A stretch of 64,000 nt of DNA from Enterococcus wangshanyuanii. Lineage in GTDB: Bacteria; Bacillota; Bacilli; Lactobacillales; Enterococcaceae. How positions within the stretch are numbered: the stretch's first letter is position 1; the number at the start of each line of letters is the position of its first letter. Shown here piece after piece: positions 10,065-18,913 of the stretch. Made by a program: the position numbers and the translations under genes. The notes beneath the pieces are model-generated. The model saw only the letters and a program-made list of their open reading frames with translations. It was not told the origin of the DNA and searched no databases. Location of the stretch: the NCBI RefSeq assembly GCF_002197645.1, contig NZ_CP021874.1, positions 3,162,001 to 3,226,000 on the forward strand, written 5' to 3'.

Positions 10065-10127
10065 AAAAACTGGAATAAAAGCATAGAACTCCGAATAGCA
10101 TGGAGCTGCTTTTTTCCAGTTTTTTTA
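10065..10127. terminator. Bidirectional intrinsic terminator
   Basis: AAAAAACTGGAA pairs with TTCCAGTTTTTT, with an internal AAAGCA/TGCTTTT and CTCC/GGAG extension. It separates the queG operon from the convergent ABC exporter genes. Confidence 0.85.
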
Positions 10128-10131
10128 AGAA

Positions 10132-11916
10132 TTACGTTTCCTGAAATTGACTATTATATAAGGAAGCATACAGTGAAGGCTGTGCAAGTAGTTCTGTGTG
10201 TGTGCCTTTTTCTACAATATCGCCGTCTTTCATCACTAGGATCAAATCGGCCTTTTCAATTGTTGACAGACGATGGGCGATGACGAAACTGGTTCTGTTG
10301 TTCGTGACTTCATCCATTGCTTTTTGGATATGCGCTTCTGTTCGTGTATCCACACTGGAAGTTGCTTCATCTAAGATAACCACTGGAGGGTTCGCTAAAA
10401 TGATTCTGGCGATCGTCAAAAGCTGTTGCTGCCCTTGAGACAGTGAGCCGTTTTCGCTAGAAATAATTGAATCGTATCCGTTAGGTAAAGTACGAATAAA
10501 ATGATCACATTGCGCAATCTTTGCAGCTTCGATGATTTCTTCTCGAGATGCATCCATACGACCGTAGGCAATATTATCTGCAACAGTCCCCTCAAACAGC
10601 CAAGTATTTTGTAAAACCATGCCGAACAAAGCCCGCAAATTTCCTCGTGAAAGATCGGTGATATCCACATCATCAAAAGTGATCCGTCCGCCGTTCAATT
10701 CGTAAAAACGCATCAATAGATTGACTAAAGTCGTCTTGCCGGCACCTGTTGGACCAACGATTGCAATCATTTGTTTTGGCTTGACAGAAAAATCAACTTG
10801 GTTCATCAAGATTTTTTCCTCAGAATAACCAAACTTTACGTGTTCAAAAGCAATTTTTCCTGTAGGTTTTTCAATTCGTTTCAATACAGCCTTTTCAGGA
10901 ACATCTTCTTTCGCATCGAGGATTTCAAAGATTCGATCGATCGCAGCAAGAGCTGCCTGGATCGAGTTGATCACATAAGAAGCGGTGGAGATCGGCTCAG
11001 ATATTTGATTGATATATTGTAAGTAAGCTTGAAGCAGACCGATAGTGATCGTTCCTTGTAAGACTAAAAAGGCGCCGAAGATTCCGCTGACGATAAATGC
11101 CAGCTGATTGATCAAACGAATCGCCGGATAGATCGCAAAATTCATAAACTGAGCATTTAAAAAGGCGTTGTAATGATTTTGATTAGTCTCTAAAATGACC
11201 TGTTTGGCTTGCTCTTGCTGATTGAACGTTTTAGTCACCAGATTTCCAGATAAAAATTCTTCCGTTTGATTGTTTAAAATACCTAGCTCTGTTTGACTTT
11301 TTTCTGCTAAAATTTTGTTTTTATTGGCAATTTTTCCGGTCAAGTAAGAACTGCCTGCAATCAGTACAACGACGATCAACGTTAATTTTACATCAATATA
11401 AAACAACATGACTCCAGCAAAAACAATCGTTGAAATCGAGGTGAAAAATTGGTTGATCCCTGTCAGAAGTACTTGTGACAGCTGATTTAGACTGGTTGTC
11501 GTTCTGCTCAAAATATCGCCAACCTGATGCTGATCAAAAAAGGACATCGGCAAAGCTTTAAATTTCTTAGCGACTTCTTTTCTCACGCGTAAGGTGATTT
11601 TTTCACTTAAAGAAGCCATCACACGTTCTTGGATAAAGGATGTGAGACTGCTGAAGAGCGAAAAGACGATCAAGATCAAAACGGGTACCAGCAATGCTTC
11701 CTTTACTTGAGCAAAGGTGATTTGACCGATTCCGTATGTGCTGATCAATTTGAGTAAATCATCGATCGCAATCCCCATGATGAAAGGCATCGCGATCACT
11801 AAAGCATTTCCGATCATGCTGCAGACGATCAAGCCGAAAAATATCGGCCGCTCTTTGCTGATCAACTGAAAGAATCGTTTGAATGTTTGCTTATTTACTT
11901 TTTCCATAGTTTCCAT
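10132..11916 (-). CDS. Heterodimeric ABC multidrug exporter, catalytic half
   Basis: The 594-residue half-transporter has six membrane helices in the first ~320 residues. The ATPase domain carries Walker A GPTGAGKTT, Q-loop LQNTWLF, signature SLSQGQQ and Walker B VVILDEATS with the catalytic Glu intact. AAGGAG precedes the ATG at a good distance. It is the second gene of an operon, 18 bases after its partner. The arrangement of two half-transporters next to a MerR gene resembles the chlorhexidine-responsive EfrEF/ChlR system of E. faecalis, but orthology is not proven here. Probable role: export of cationic or hydrophobic drugs. Confidence 0.9.
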   Translation of the reverse strand: METMEKVNKQTFKRFFQLISKERPIFFGLIVCSMIGNALVIAMPFIMGIAIDDLLKLISTYGIGQITFAQVKEALLVPVLILIVFSLFSSLTSFIQERVMASLSEKITLRVRKEVAKKFKALPMSFFDQHQVGDILSRTTTSLNQLSQVLLTGINQFFTSISTIVFAGVMLFYIDVKLTLIVVVLIAGSSYLTGKIANKNKILAEKSQTELGILNNQTEEFLSGNLVTKTFNQQEQAKQVILETNQNHYNAFLNAQFMNFAIYPAIRLINQLAFIVSGIFGAFLVLQGTITIGLLQAYLQYINQISEPISTASYVINSIQAALAAIDRIFEILDAKEDVPEKAVLKRIEKPTGKIAFEHVKFGYSEEKILMNQVDFSVKPKQMIAIVGPTGAGKTTLVNLLMRFYELNGGRITFDDVDITDLSRGNLRALFGMVLQNTWLFEGTVADNIAYGRMDASREEIIEAAKIAQCDHFIRTLPNGYDSIISSENGSLSQGQQQLLTIARIILANPPVVILDEATSSVDTRTEAHIQKAMDEVTNNRTSFVIAHRLSTIEKADLILVMKDGDIVEKGTHTELLAQPSLYASLYNSQFQET

Positions 11917-11934
11917 GGGAAGGACTCCTTTCCT

Positions 11935-13659
11935 TTATAATCCCTGTGAACGGGCAAACTCTTGATAGGTTTGGTTGCTCGACAATAATTCTGTATGTGT
12001 TCCTTGACCAACGATTTTTCCTTCATCTAAAACGATGATCGTATCTGCCTGTTGGATCGTACTTAAGCGCTGCGCTACGATCAGTAATGTTTTATCTGAC
12101 ATTTCTTCTTTTAAGGCTTTTCTTAAGGCAGCATCCGTTTTATAGTCCAATGCTGAGAAGCTGTCGTCAAAAATATAAATATCAGCAGGTTTGATCAACG
12201 CCCGAGCAATACACAATCGCTGTCTTTGCCCACCAGAAAAGTTCGTTCCACCTTGAGCAACAAATGAATCGTAGCCATCTGGTAGACTTGAAACGTAGTC
12301 GTAAAGCTGTGCTATTTTTGCTGCATAATCCATTTCCTGAACGGTTGCATCAGGTTGTCCCATCGCTAAATTACTCTTGATCGTTCCGCTGAATAAGAAA
12401 GCCTTTTGAGGAACATAGCTGATTCTAGAACGCAACTCTTCTTGAGATAATGAGCGAATATCGATCCCATCGAATAAAATTTTCCCCTGCGTCACATCAC
12501 TTAGCCTCAATAATAATTTAGCTACAGTACTTTTCCCAGAGCCGGTACCGCCAACGATCGCCGTTGTTTTTCCTCTAGGGATAGTGAAATGGATATCTTC
12601 TAAAACAGGTTCATCTGCTTGTTCATAGTTGAATGTCACGTGCTCCACCTTGATCAAATCTGTACCTGTGTGTTCTTTTTCTTCGATGATTTGCGGTTGC
12701 TTTTTATCACGAATCTCTTCTTTGGTGTTCAAGATTTCTTCGATTCGTTTAACAGATGCAAAAGAACGAGGCATCATGACTAAAACCATGGCAGCGATCA
12801 TCAAGTAAGCAAGTGTTAATAAAGCATATTCGACGACAGCTGAGACCGTTCCGATTTGAAGCGTTCCGACTGCGACTAAATGTCCGCCGAACCAAAGGAT
12901 CGAAGAAAAAACGACGCCCATCAATAAAAAGGCGATCGGCGTGATAAAAGAAAAAATCCGGTTGACTCGAATCATACCTTCAGCATATTCTGAAAAACGT
13001 TTATTTGTCCGTTCTTCTTCATAGTCTTGATTATTGAACGCTCGAATCATGTTGATACCTGTAAAAAATTCCCGTAAAGTAACGATCACCTGATCCATCT
13101 TTGGCTGGATCGCTAGAGAAAGCGGAGTCCCTTTTTTCATCAATAAGTAGACGATCAAAGCGAATACTAAAATCGCAACTAAGGGCACAAGCGCTAAAGT
13201 TTCTGAATAAGTGAATGTCATATATAAAGAAAAGACAGCAATGATCGGTGCAGGTAAAATCAATTGTAAAAACAATACGATCATTTGCTGGATATTATCT
13301 ATATCGTTTGTCATTCTGGTCAGTAAAGAGCCTGTTCCCACTTTATCCGCATCTTTTATTGAAAAAGCTTGAACCTTATCAAAAAATAACGTCCGAATTT
13401 CAAAGCCGAACTTTGCCGCAACTTTAGCTGAAAGATAACTTCCTAAAATAGCAGCTAGGGCACCAAAAATGGCCATCATCAGCATTTGGATACCGATCGA
13501 CTTGATGGTTTGTTCATTTCCGCTGGTGATCCCGACGTCGATCAAGCGAGCGACTAGTAACGGTACACCTAATGTCCCGATGATTTGCAGACACAAGAAA
13601 AATACGGTCGCAGCAATCAATTTGACATTTTTCTTCATAAAAAATTGAATGATGTTCAT
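11935..13659 (-). CDS. Heterodimeric ABC multidrug exporter, degenerate-site half
   Basis: The 574-residue half-transporter is the first gene of the exporter pair. The membrane part covers residues about 15-300. The ATPase has Walker A GGTGSGKST and signature NFSGGQRQ, but Walker B reads IYIFDDSFS, with Asp where the catalytic Glu belongs. This is the usual asymmetry of heterodimeric exporters (LmrCD, BmrCD, TM287/288), where one nucleotide site does not hydrolyse. The longer frame to 13722 runs through the operator, while AAGGAGG lies correctly before ATG 13659. Transcription is predicted from the MerR-type promoter at 13692-13722. Confidence 0.9.
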   Translation of the reverse strand: MNIIQFFMKKNVKLIAATVFFLCLQIIGTLGVPLLVARLIDVGITSGNEQTIKSIGIQMLMMAIFGALAAILGSYLSAKVAAKFGFEIRTLFFDKVQAFSIKDADKVGTGSLLTRMTNDIDNIQQMIVLFLQLILPAPIIAVFSLYMTFTYSETLALVPLVAILVFALIVYLLMKKGTPLSLAIQPKMDQVIVTLREFFTGINMIRAFNNQDYEEERTNKRFSEYAEGMIRVNRIFSFITPIAFLLMGVVFSSILWFGGHLVAVGTLQIGTVSAVVEYALLTLAYLMIAAMVLVMMPRSFASVKRIEEILNTKEEIRDKKQPQIIEEKEHTGTDLIKVEHVTFNYEQADEPVLEDIHFTIPRGKTTAIVGGTGSGKSTVAKLLLRLSDVTQGKILFDGIDIRSLSQEELRSRISYVPQKAFLFSGTIKSNLAMGQPDATVQEMDYAAKIAQLYDYVSSLPDGYDSFVAQGGTNFSGGQRQRLCIARALIKPADIYIFDDSFSALDYKTDAALRKALKEEMSDKTLLIVAQRLSTIQQADTIIVLDEGKIVGQGTHTELLSSNQTYQEFARSQGL

Positions 13660-13691
13660 TGTAATTTCCTCCTTTTCATCAATCCTAAACG

Positions 13692-13739
13692 ATTCTACAC
13701 CTTCAAGTAACTTGAATGTCAATGCTTTTTAGTTATAAT
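13692..13739. promoter_or_regulatory. MerR-type divergent promoter/operator
   Basis: On the minus strand, TTGACA (13722-13717) and TAGAAT (13697-13692) are separated by exactly 19 bases. The spacer holds the inverted repeat TTCAAGT-a-ACTTGAA (13702-13716). Overlong 19-20-bp spacers with the operator inside are the hallmark of promoters activated by MerR proteins through DNA untwisting. On the plus strand, TATAAT (13734-13739) with TTGAAT at 13712 gives an overlapping promoter for the regulator gene, suggesting autoregulation. Confidence 0.88.
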
Positions 13740-13760
13740 AAAAAGAAAGAAGGTGAGCAG

Positions 13761-14525
13761 ATGGATAAAGAAAAATTACTGACAGTTGGACAAGTCGCTG
13801 AAATCATGAAAATCCCCAAATCCAAGATTCGCTATTGGGACGATATGAATCTGTTGACCTCATCAAGGAATACAGAAAATGGGTATCGGATGTTTGATAT
13901 GGAAGACTTATTGACGATCAGTGATATTGATTTTTACCGAAGATTAGATATTCCTATCAATAAAATGACAAACTTGTATCGAAAATCACCAGAAGAATTG
14001 TGGTCGATTTTAGATGAAACACAAGAACGAGTTGCATCCGAACTTGCTGAATTAGAGAAACGGTATCAAGGAATCAAGCGTAGAAAGAGCCAGTTAGTGC
14101 AATTGATCGAGTTAAAAGATAATGAGCTGAGTGATGGCGAACTGGATGTGAAGCGGATCATTGCGATCGATTTAAAAGATCCGAATGAATTACAAACATA
14201 TATCGAAGACCCTTCAAGCTTAGTTGTTTATATCGATTCCCAACATGAAGCGGACATTATTTATGGTTTTGCTGCTAAAGAAGGTGAATTTATGGAGGAA
14301 CCGAAAATTTGGCAGAGTGAACCGAAGCAAACAGCTAACTACAAACAATTTTTATTGACCATCCGTTCTGAAGAGCCGACAGTCAATAATTTTCACTCGA
14401 TCAAACAAAAATTGATCGAACAAGGGTTTCGAACAGGGAGAGCGATCGGACGGTATATCATGACTGCAGAAGATGAAGAAGGTTTTTACACAGATTATTA
14501 CAAAGCATGGGTCGAAGTGATGTAG
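13761..14525 (+). CDS. MerR-family transcriptional regulator
   Basis: The 254-residue protein has an N-terminal winged helix (LTVGQVAEIMKIPKSKIRYWDD, residues 6-27, then ENGYRMF), a coiled-coil dimerisation helix (about 90-125) and a C-terminal effector domain that may be GyrI-like. Such regulators bind hydrophobic cations and activate exporter genes. It is divergent from the ABC pair and probably controls it through the 19-bp-spacer promoter. GGTGAGCAG precedes ATG 13761; the in-frame ATG at 13716 lies in the operator. It resembles ChlR in context. Confidence 0.9.
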   Translation: MDKEKLLTVGQVAEIMKIPKSKIRYWDDMNLLTSSRNTENGYRMFDMEDLLTISDIDFYRRLDIPINKMTNLYRKSPEELWSILDETQERVASELAELEKRYQGIKRRKSQLVQLIELKDNELSDGELDVKRIIAIDLKDPNELQTYIEDPSSLVVYIDSQHEADIIYGFAAKEGEFMEEPKIWQSEPKQTANYKQFLLTIRSEEPTVNNFHSIKQKLIEQGFRTGRAIGRYIMTAEDEEGFYTDYYKAWVEVM

Positions 14526-14603
14526 CTAGGCTAAGGCAGAAAAGTCGATAAAGAGAAGCCAAGGTGTTATGATGTAGCCAAATAAAAAAAGGGTGAAACA
14601 AAA

Positions 14604-14936
14604 ATGGAAAAACTACAAACGATTCAAGAAGTAACAACATTTATCAATGAAAACCATCTCGCATTTTTATACGTTTCACAAGATAATTGTTCGGTATGTC
14701 ACGCACTTAGGCCTAAACTGAGTGAGCTTTTAAAGAACTATCCTGCAATTGAATTACGAGAAGTAGAAGCAGATAAAGTAAAGGAAATATCAGCTGAATA
14801 TTTAGTCTTTTCAGCACCGGCATTGCTCTTTTTTGTAGAAGGGAAAGAATACTTGCGTGATGGCAGGTTTGTTCAGTTTAAAAAATTGGAAGCTGCTTTA
14901 GAAAAAGTTTACACATTTGAAGAGAGTTTACTTTAA
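14604..14936 (+). CDS. Thioredoxin-like protein with CxxC motif
   Basis: A 110-residue thioredoxin fold. The active-site motif is C29-S-V-C32 after LYVSQDN. The cis-proline segment is SAPALLFF, and the strand-helix order is complete. The motif differs from CGPC of canonical thioredoxin, so redox partner and potential may differ. There is no signal peptide, so it acts in the cytoplasm. The gene is single and followed by a strong terminator. Confidence 0.88.
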   Translation: MEKLQTIQEVTTFINENHLAFLYVSQDNCSVCHALRPKLSELLKNYPAIELREVEADKVKEISAEYLVFSAPALLFFVEGKEYLRDGRFVQFKKLEAALEKVYTFEESLL

Positions 14937-14959
14937 GCATAACCAGCAAAGATAGCATT

Positions 14960-15008
14960 AGCGTTCAATTGATTTCAATAAATTGAAATCAAGAGGCGCT
15001 TTTTTTAT
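14960..15008 (+). terminator. Intrinsic terminator
   Basis: A perfect 10-bp stem TTGATTTCAA/TTGAAATCAA has a 4-base loop, enclosed by AGCG/CGCT arms and followed by seven T. Confidence 0.9.
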
Positions 15009-15022
15009 TAAAAAAGGATAAA

Positions 15023-16399
15023 ATGGAACAGAACATAGTTGAAAGAATGGAGAAACAGGGGATGAAAAAGACAATTGCCGCTCTAGTAGCATGCATTTTA
15101 GTAATAGTAGGAGCAGTCATCTATTCAATTGCGGGGCAAAAAGAGCAGGAAGAGACATTATACAACAAATCTGAAGTCGAATTTTGGGTGTTGAGTGATC
15201 CTCACTATTTAGATAAGAGCTTAACAGATTCAGGTTCAGCTTTCGAAAAAATCAAACTAACAGCTGCCGGCAAAGAGCTGGATTATCAAAAAGAAAGCTG
15301 GCAGGCATTTGTCGCAACCGCCATTCAGAAAAAACCAGATATGATCATTATTACAGGGGATCTAACGTTAAATGGTGAAAAAATCAGTGCAGAAAAATTA
15401 GCCGATTTTCTAACACAATTAAAAGCTGCAGGAATCGATGTTTATGTGATTCCAGGAAATCATGATATCAATGATGGCTGGGCCAGAAAATTTGTTGGAG
15501 AAAAGCAAGAAAGAGCAAAATCGATCACAACGGCTGATTTTAAAGAAATCTTTGCCGATTTTGGCTATCAAAATGCGACAGATCATGATAAACAGTCACT
15601 TAGCTATTCTGTAGCAGTCAATCAAAATTATGATTTCCTTTTTCTAGATTCAAATATTTATCCAGAAGACACTGAACCGCAAACAAGACCAGCAACAGGT
15701 GGTACGATCAAAGGAACAACCATGGCATGGGCTAAAGAGCAATTGGAAAAATCAAAACAAGCGCAGAAAAAGACGTTGGTTTTCATGCATCACAATATCT
15801 ATGCTCATAATGAGATGCTGTCCAACGGTTTTGTGATCAACAATGCAGACGAATTTAACCAAATATTAGCTGACTATCAGGTTCCAGTTGTATTCTCAGG
15901 TCATATTCACGCACAGGATATCATGACAAAGACGATCAACGATCATGAATTAACAGAAATCGCCTCAAGTTCTTTTTCGATCACGCCACAGGGATATGGA
16001 GTTGTGCAGCTAAAGGGAGACCGCTTAGACTATCAAAAAGCCAGCAATGATGTAGATGCTTGGGCAAAAGAAACGAAAAATAAGATCCCGGAAGTTCAGA
16101 ATTACTCAGCGTATCTTGAAACTCTTTTTATGGAAGATGGCAAAAAATTGGGCTATAGCCAGTTATTGAATGCTGGCTTGACCGATGATCAAGAACTTGA
16201 TACTGCCGCAGAATTTATTGGGCGTATGAATGTCCGCTTTTTCTCAGGCAATGATTTTTGTACAGATGAAGAAGCAGCAAAAATCAAAGAGGAACAAGGC
16301 TACCAAATCATCGAAAAGCATAGTAAATTTCTAAAAGAATATATTGATTCGATCATACAAGATAATAACCAAGAGGATAATCATTACACGAATAAATAA
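15023..16399 (+). CDS. Membrane-anchored calcineurin-like metallophosphoesterase
   Basis: The protein has a single N-terminal hydrophobic anchor (about residues 16-38) followed by an extracellular phosphoesterase domain. All dimetal-site motifs are present: D59-P-H61, GDLTLNGE, GNHD, HHN and GHIHAQ. Homologues are surface-exposed or secreted phosphodiesterases of unknown substrate in Firmicutes. The ATG at 15023 has AAAGGA close by. A second ATG at 15062 also has a ribosome-binding-like GGAG and would give MKKTIAAL, a more typical signal start. The family call is safe; the start is uncertain. Confidence 0.86.
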   Translation: MEQNIVERMEKQGMKKTIAALVACILVIVGAVIYSIAGQKEQEETLYNKSEVEFWVLSDPHYLDKSLTDSGSAFEKIKLTAAGKELDYQKESWQAFVATAIQKKPDMIIITGDLTLNGEKISAEKLADFLTQLKAAGIDVYVIPGNHDINDGWARKFVGEKQERAKSITTADFKEIFADFGYQNATDHDKQSLSYSVAVNQNYDFLFLDSNIYPEDTEPQTRPATGGTIKGTTMAWAKEQLEKSKQAQKKTLVFMHHNIYAHNEMLSNGFVINNADEFNQILADYQVPVVFSGHIHAQDIMTKTINDHELTEIASSSFSITPQGYGVVQLKGDRLDYQKASNDVDAWAKETKNKIPEVQNYSAYLETLFMEDGKKLGYSQLLNAGLTDDQELDTAAEFIGRMNVRFFSGNDFCTDEEAAKIKEEQGYQIIEKHSKFLKEYIDSIIQDNNQEDNHYTNK

Positions 16400-16413
16400 A
16401 TGAACCCATTATA

Positions 16414-16449
16414 AGGCCTATTTTCTATACGAATATAGGTCTTTTTTTA
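16414..16449 (+). terminator. Intrinsic terminator (weak stem)
   Basis: AGGCCTAT pairs with ATAGGTCT (one G-T wobble), followed by a T-run, downstream of the phosphoesterase gene. Confidence 0.65.
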
Positions 16450-16646
16450 TGCGTTGATAAAATTTATTCAGACTAATAAAAGGAATGGGAACGATGCTGA
16501 AAATTGTATTAGCTGATTATTATAGGATTATGTAGGACTAACTAACACTTATGTATGTTTCTAGAAATTATCCTATAGAAAAAGTCATGAAAATATTTTT
16601 ATTATTATGATATAATTAATTTATCACCTATTTTCAGGAGGATAGA

Positions 16647-17051
16647 ATGAACAAGCGAATTGCTGTAATAGTTGGAATTATTGCTCTAGTATTTATTGGA
16701 TTTGGAGGGATATTATATATGAATAAGCGAGCGGAGGAAGAAAGTATATTAAAAAAAACGCATATTTATGAATCAGAAAAAATGGCAGTATTAGCGATGA
16801 AAAATACTTTTTCAGAAATTAAGTCAATAGAATTTTTAGAGACTATTTATAATAGTACAACTGATTCTTATAATATGATTGTTAAAATGACTGACATTGA
16901 AGGAGAATCTGTAGAATTTAGTATTGGATTTATGGATAAAGATTCAGAATTACAAGATTATGGAATAGAAAATAGAAATATTCAAAAAGAAGGAAAAACA
17001 GAAAATAAAGTTCTTGTTATATATTCTAACAGTATTGAGGGAGAGATTTAG
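16647..17051 (+). CDS. Membrane-anchored small protein, candidate lipase-toxin immunity
   Basis: The 134-residue protein has one N-terminal transmembrane helix (residues about 5-24) and an extracytoplasmic domain of one helix followed by beta-strands (IKSIEFLETIYNS, YNMIVKMTDIEGESVEFSIGF). This layout looks like the cystatin-like immunity lipoproteins found with type VII lipase toxins in staphylococci (TilA), although there is no lipobox Cys. CAGGAGG precedes the ATG. The stop lies 4 bases before the toxin gene, so the two are translationally close. The immunity role is inferred from position and topology, not from a recognised family. Confidence 0.6.
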   Translation: MNKRIAVIVGIIALVFIGFGGILYMNKRAEEESILKKTHIYESEKMAVLAMKNTFSEIKSIEFLETIYNSTTDSYNMIVKMTDIEGESVEFSIGFMDKDSELQDYGIENRNIQKEGKTENKVLVIYSNSIEGEI

Positions 17052-17054
17052 GTT

Positions 17055-18296
17055 TTGAATACAGAAAATTCGTATAATAGATTGAGTGACAGGGTGTATT
17101 GGTTAGATCCAAAACATGAGAAGTATGATCCAACTATGAAAAAAGGAGCTATTAGAAAGTTAGCAGGAATTGAGTACGAAATTCTCGAAACTAAAAATGA
17201 ACCTAAAAACGGCATGCAAGCCATGGCCGTCGCCCCAATCGTTAACGGTAAAGCAGACACCTCACAAGTAGTGATCGCTTATGCTGGAACGAATTCATCG
17301 GATAAAGCAGATATAGCAACAGATATACAAACAGTTGGTAGAGGAAGCGAAACACTTGATAGACTAGGATATATTGTCGAAGCACAGTCTGTCACAGCTC
17401 AGCGCTTCGCAGATACGATTAGAAATCAGTACCCATTTGCATCAATTACAACGACTGGACATTCTTTAGGAGAAAGTTTAGCCTTTTTTATTGCTGCGGA
17501 AAACAAGTGGATGAATGTGGGGTTCAATGGTCCTTATGCAGGAAGCATGATGTCTAAAGATGGAAAAAAATGGGCAGAAGATAACCCAGGTCTGTTTTAT
17601 AATTACCGAAATAAGAAAGATGCTATCGGTGGTCTTCGAGTGACTGGTCGGGATTTTGCAATTATTATCGATATGGAAAAAGATGGAAAGCTGGCTGATC
17701 GATTTGGCGGCGCGTACCATAGTCTTGCAACATGGCAGTTTGATAAAAAAACTGGACGATTGTTGATTCCAGACAATGCGTTCAATGTGAAAGCAATCAA
17801 AAAAAGAGCCGGAAATGATAAACAACAGCTACTGGGGATTCTTAATAGTACAAAAGCCTGGATGAAAGCCTTACGAGACAAATTAAAGAAAAGTGGCGGT
17901 GGTTTATCAGTCAATGAAACGATTGTCTTAGACAATAGTGAAGCTCTTCTTGTACTGAATGCGCAAATGAGTACAGTTCATGCGACATTTTTGGAAGTAG
18001 AAAGTTTTCTTCGTCGTCAAACAGAAAAAGCAGAACAATCTTGGCAAACTTCGTTAAATGCAGGTAGAACCTTAGGGCCGGATTTAAGTGAACCAGAAGT
18101 ACAAGATGCACTTGAATCTATGGGCGTCAGTAAATCAATTATTTCCGATCAACCTAAAGAGAGAAATGAATCGAAAATTGCTAAATGTAAAGAAATCGCA
18201 AGCAGTTGTGATTCCCTCAAATCAGAAATTCTTGGAAGTATTGAAAAACTATTATCGATCGATCAACAATTAGCGAAACAATTTCAACCGGAATAA
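17055..18296 (+). CDS. Type VII secretion lipase toxin, reverse domain order (TslA-like)
   Basis: The 413-residue protein has an N-terminal alpha/beta-hydrolase lipase domain: VVIAYAGTN (oxyanion region, ~72-80), the nucleophile elbow G135-H-S137-L-G139, and likely Asp/His in the following 100 residues. Residues from about 250 are helical and LXG-like (LLVLNAQMSTVHATFLEVESFL). There is no signal peptide. Toxin-first, targeting-domain-last order is that of S. aureus TslA, a lipase exported by the type VII system with two small helical partners. The start is TTG with GGGAGA upstream; the next Met is too far in. No ESX machinery genes lie in the window. Confidence 0.75.
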   Translation: MNTENSYNRLSDRVYWLDPKHEKYDPTMKKGAIRKLAGIEYEILETKNEPKNGMQAMAVAPIVNGKADTSQVVIAYAGTNSSDKADIATDIQTVGRGSETLDRLGYIVEAQSVTAQRFADTIRNQYPFASITTTGHSLGESLAFFIAAENKWMNVGFNGPYAGSMMSKDGKKWAEDNPGLFYNYRNKKDAIGGLRVTGRDFAIIIDMEKDGKLADRFGGAYHSLATWQFDKKTGRLLIPDNAFNVKAIKKRAGNDKQQLLGILNSTKAWMKALRDKLKKSGGGLSVNETIVLDNSEALLVLNAQMSTVHATFLEVESFLRRQTEKAEQSWQTSLNAGRTLGPDLSEPEVQDALESMGVSKSIISDQPKERNESKIAKCKEIASSCDSLKSEILGSIEKLLSIDQQLAKQFQPE

Positions 18297-18317
18297 CTAT
18301 AAAGGAACAGGTTAAGA

Positions 18318-18626
18318 ATGGATAAAGAAGAAGAACTAAAGCTGGAATATACGAAAGAATTACGTATATGTGAGGAAAAAGAAGAGCAGTTAGCTTGGAG
18401 CAAAGCAAAAATATTTCAGGAAATCGATGACTATATCCAAGAGACGGAGTATTGGGCGGGACGTCTTCCTTTTGGACGTGAAGCGATATCTGAAGCATAT
18501 CGTAACTTCCAACATGAATCGTCAGAATTAGAAGATCATTTTCATCTGGCAAAAAGAAAATTAATGAATGAAATGGATGCGTTAGAACAGAACTATAAAA
18601 AGGAACTATACAATTTAGAAAATTAA
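18318..18626 (+). CDS. DUF3958-like small helical type VII accessory protein
   Basis: The 102-residue, almost wholly alpha-helical, highly charged protein is of the type that follows LXG or lipase toxins (DUF3958; Lap2-like partner of TslA). A central W (YWAGRLPFGREAISEAY, residues ~46-62) interrupts two coiled-coil helices, as in WXG100-type hairpins. The gene starts 21 bases after the lipase gene. Expected role: binding the helical C-terminus of the lipase to form the export signal. The family call rests on length, helical pattern and neighbourhood. Confidence 0.7.
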   Translation: MDKEEELKLEYTKELRICEEKEEQLAWSKAKIFQEIDDYIQETEYWAGRLPFGREAISEAYRNFQHESSELEDHFHLAKRKLMNEMDALEQNYKKELYNLEN

Positions 18627-18645
18627 AAGGAGTATTTTAGAAGAT

Positions 18646-18913
18646 ATGGCAGAGATACTTACAGATGATATTCTTGATGAAGCTGGAATGAAAGAGCTTA
18701 GAAAAGCGCGACAAAAAAATAATATTCGTTCTTTTGTAGGAACGGCGGCACTTTTGGAGCACACATCAAGAGAACAAGGATACATACATAAACGAATTGA
18801 AAAGCTCTTTAGAGAGTTTATCAAGTAACTTAGGCGACTCTTTACAAGGACAAGCAGGAAAAAAAGTAAAAGCAGCTTTAAAACAACAGAGTGCGAAAAT
18901 TCAATCAATATAG
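18646..18913 (+). pseudogene. Frameshifted DUF3130/WXG-like accessory protein gene
   Basis: Translation from ATG 18646 gives 60 residues, ending at a TAA at 18826. Another frame continues with a convincing protein: YINELKSSLESL, then LGDSLQGQAGKKVKAALKQQ, to TAG at 18911-18913. The frames meet at TACATACATA (18781-18790). Removing one 4-base unit (CATA) joins them into a single protein of about 88 residues, the normal size for WXG-like helical hairpins and for the Lap1/DUF3130 partners of type VII toxins. The lesion could be a true slipped-strand mutation, phase variation at a short repeat, or a sequence error. Confidence 0.75.
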
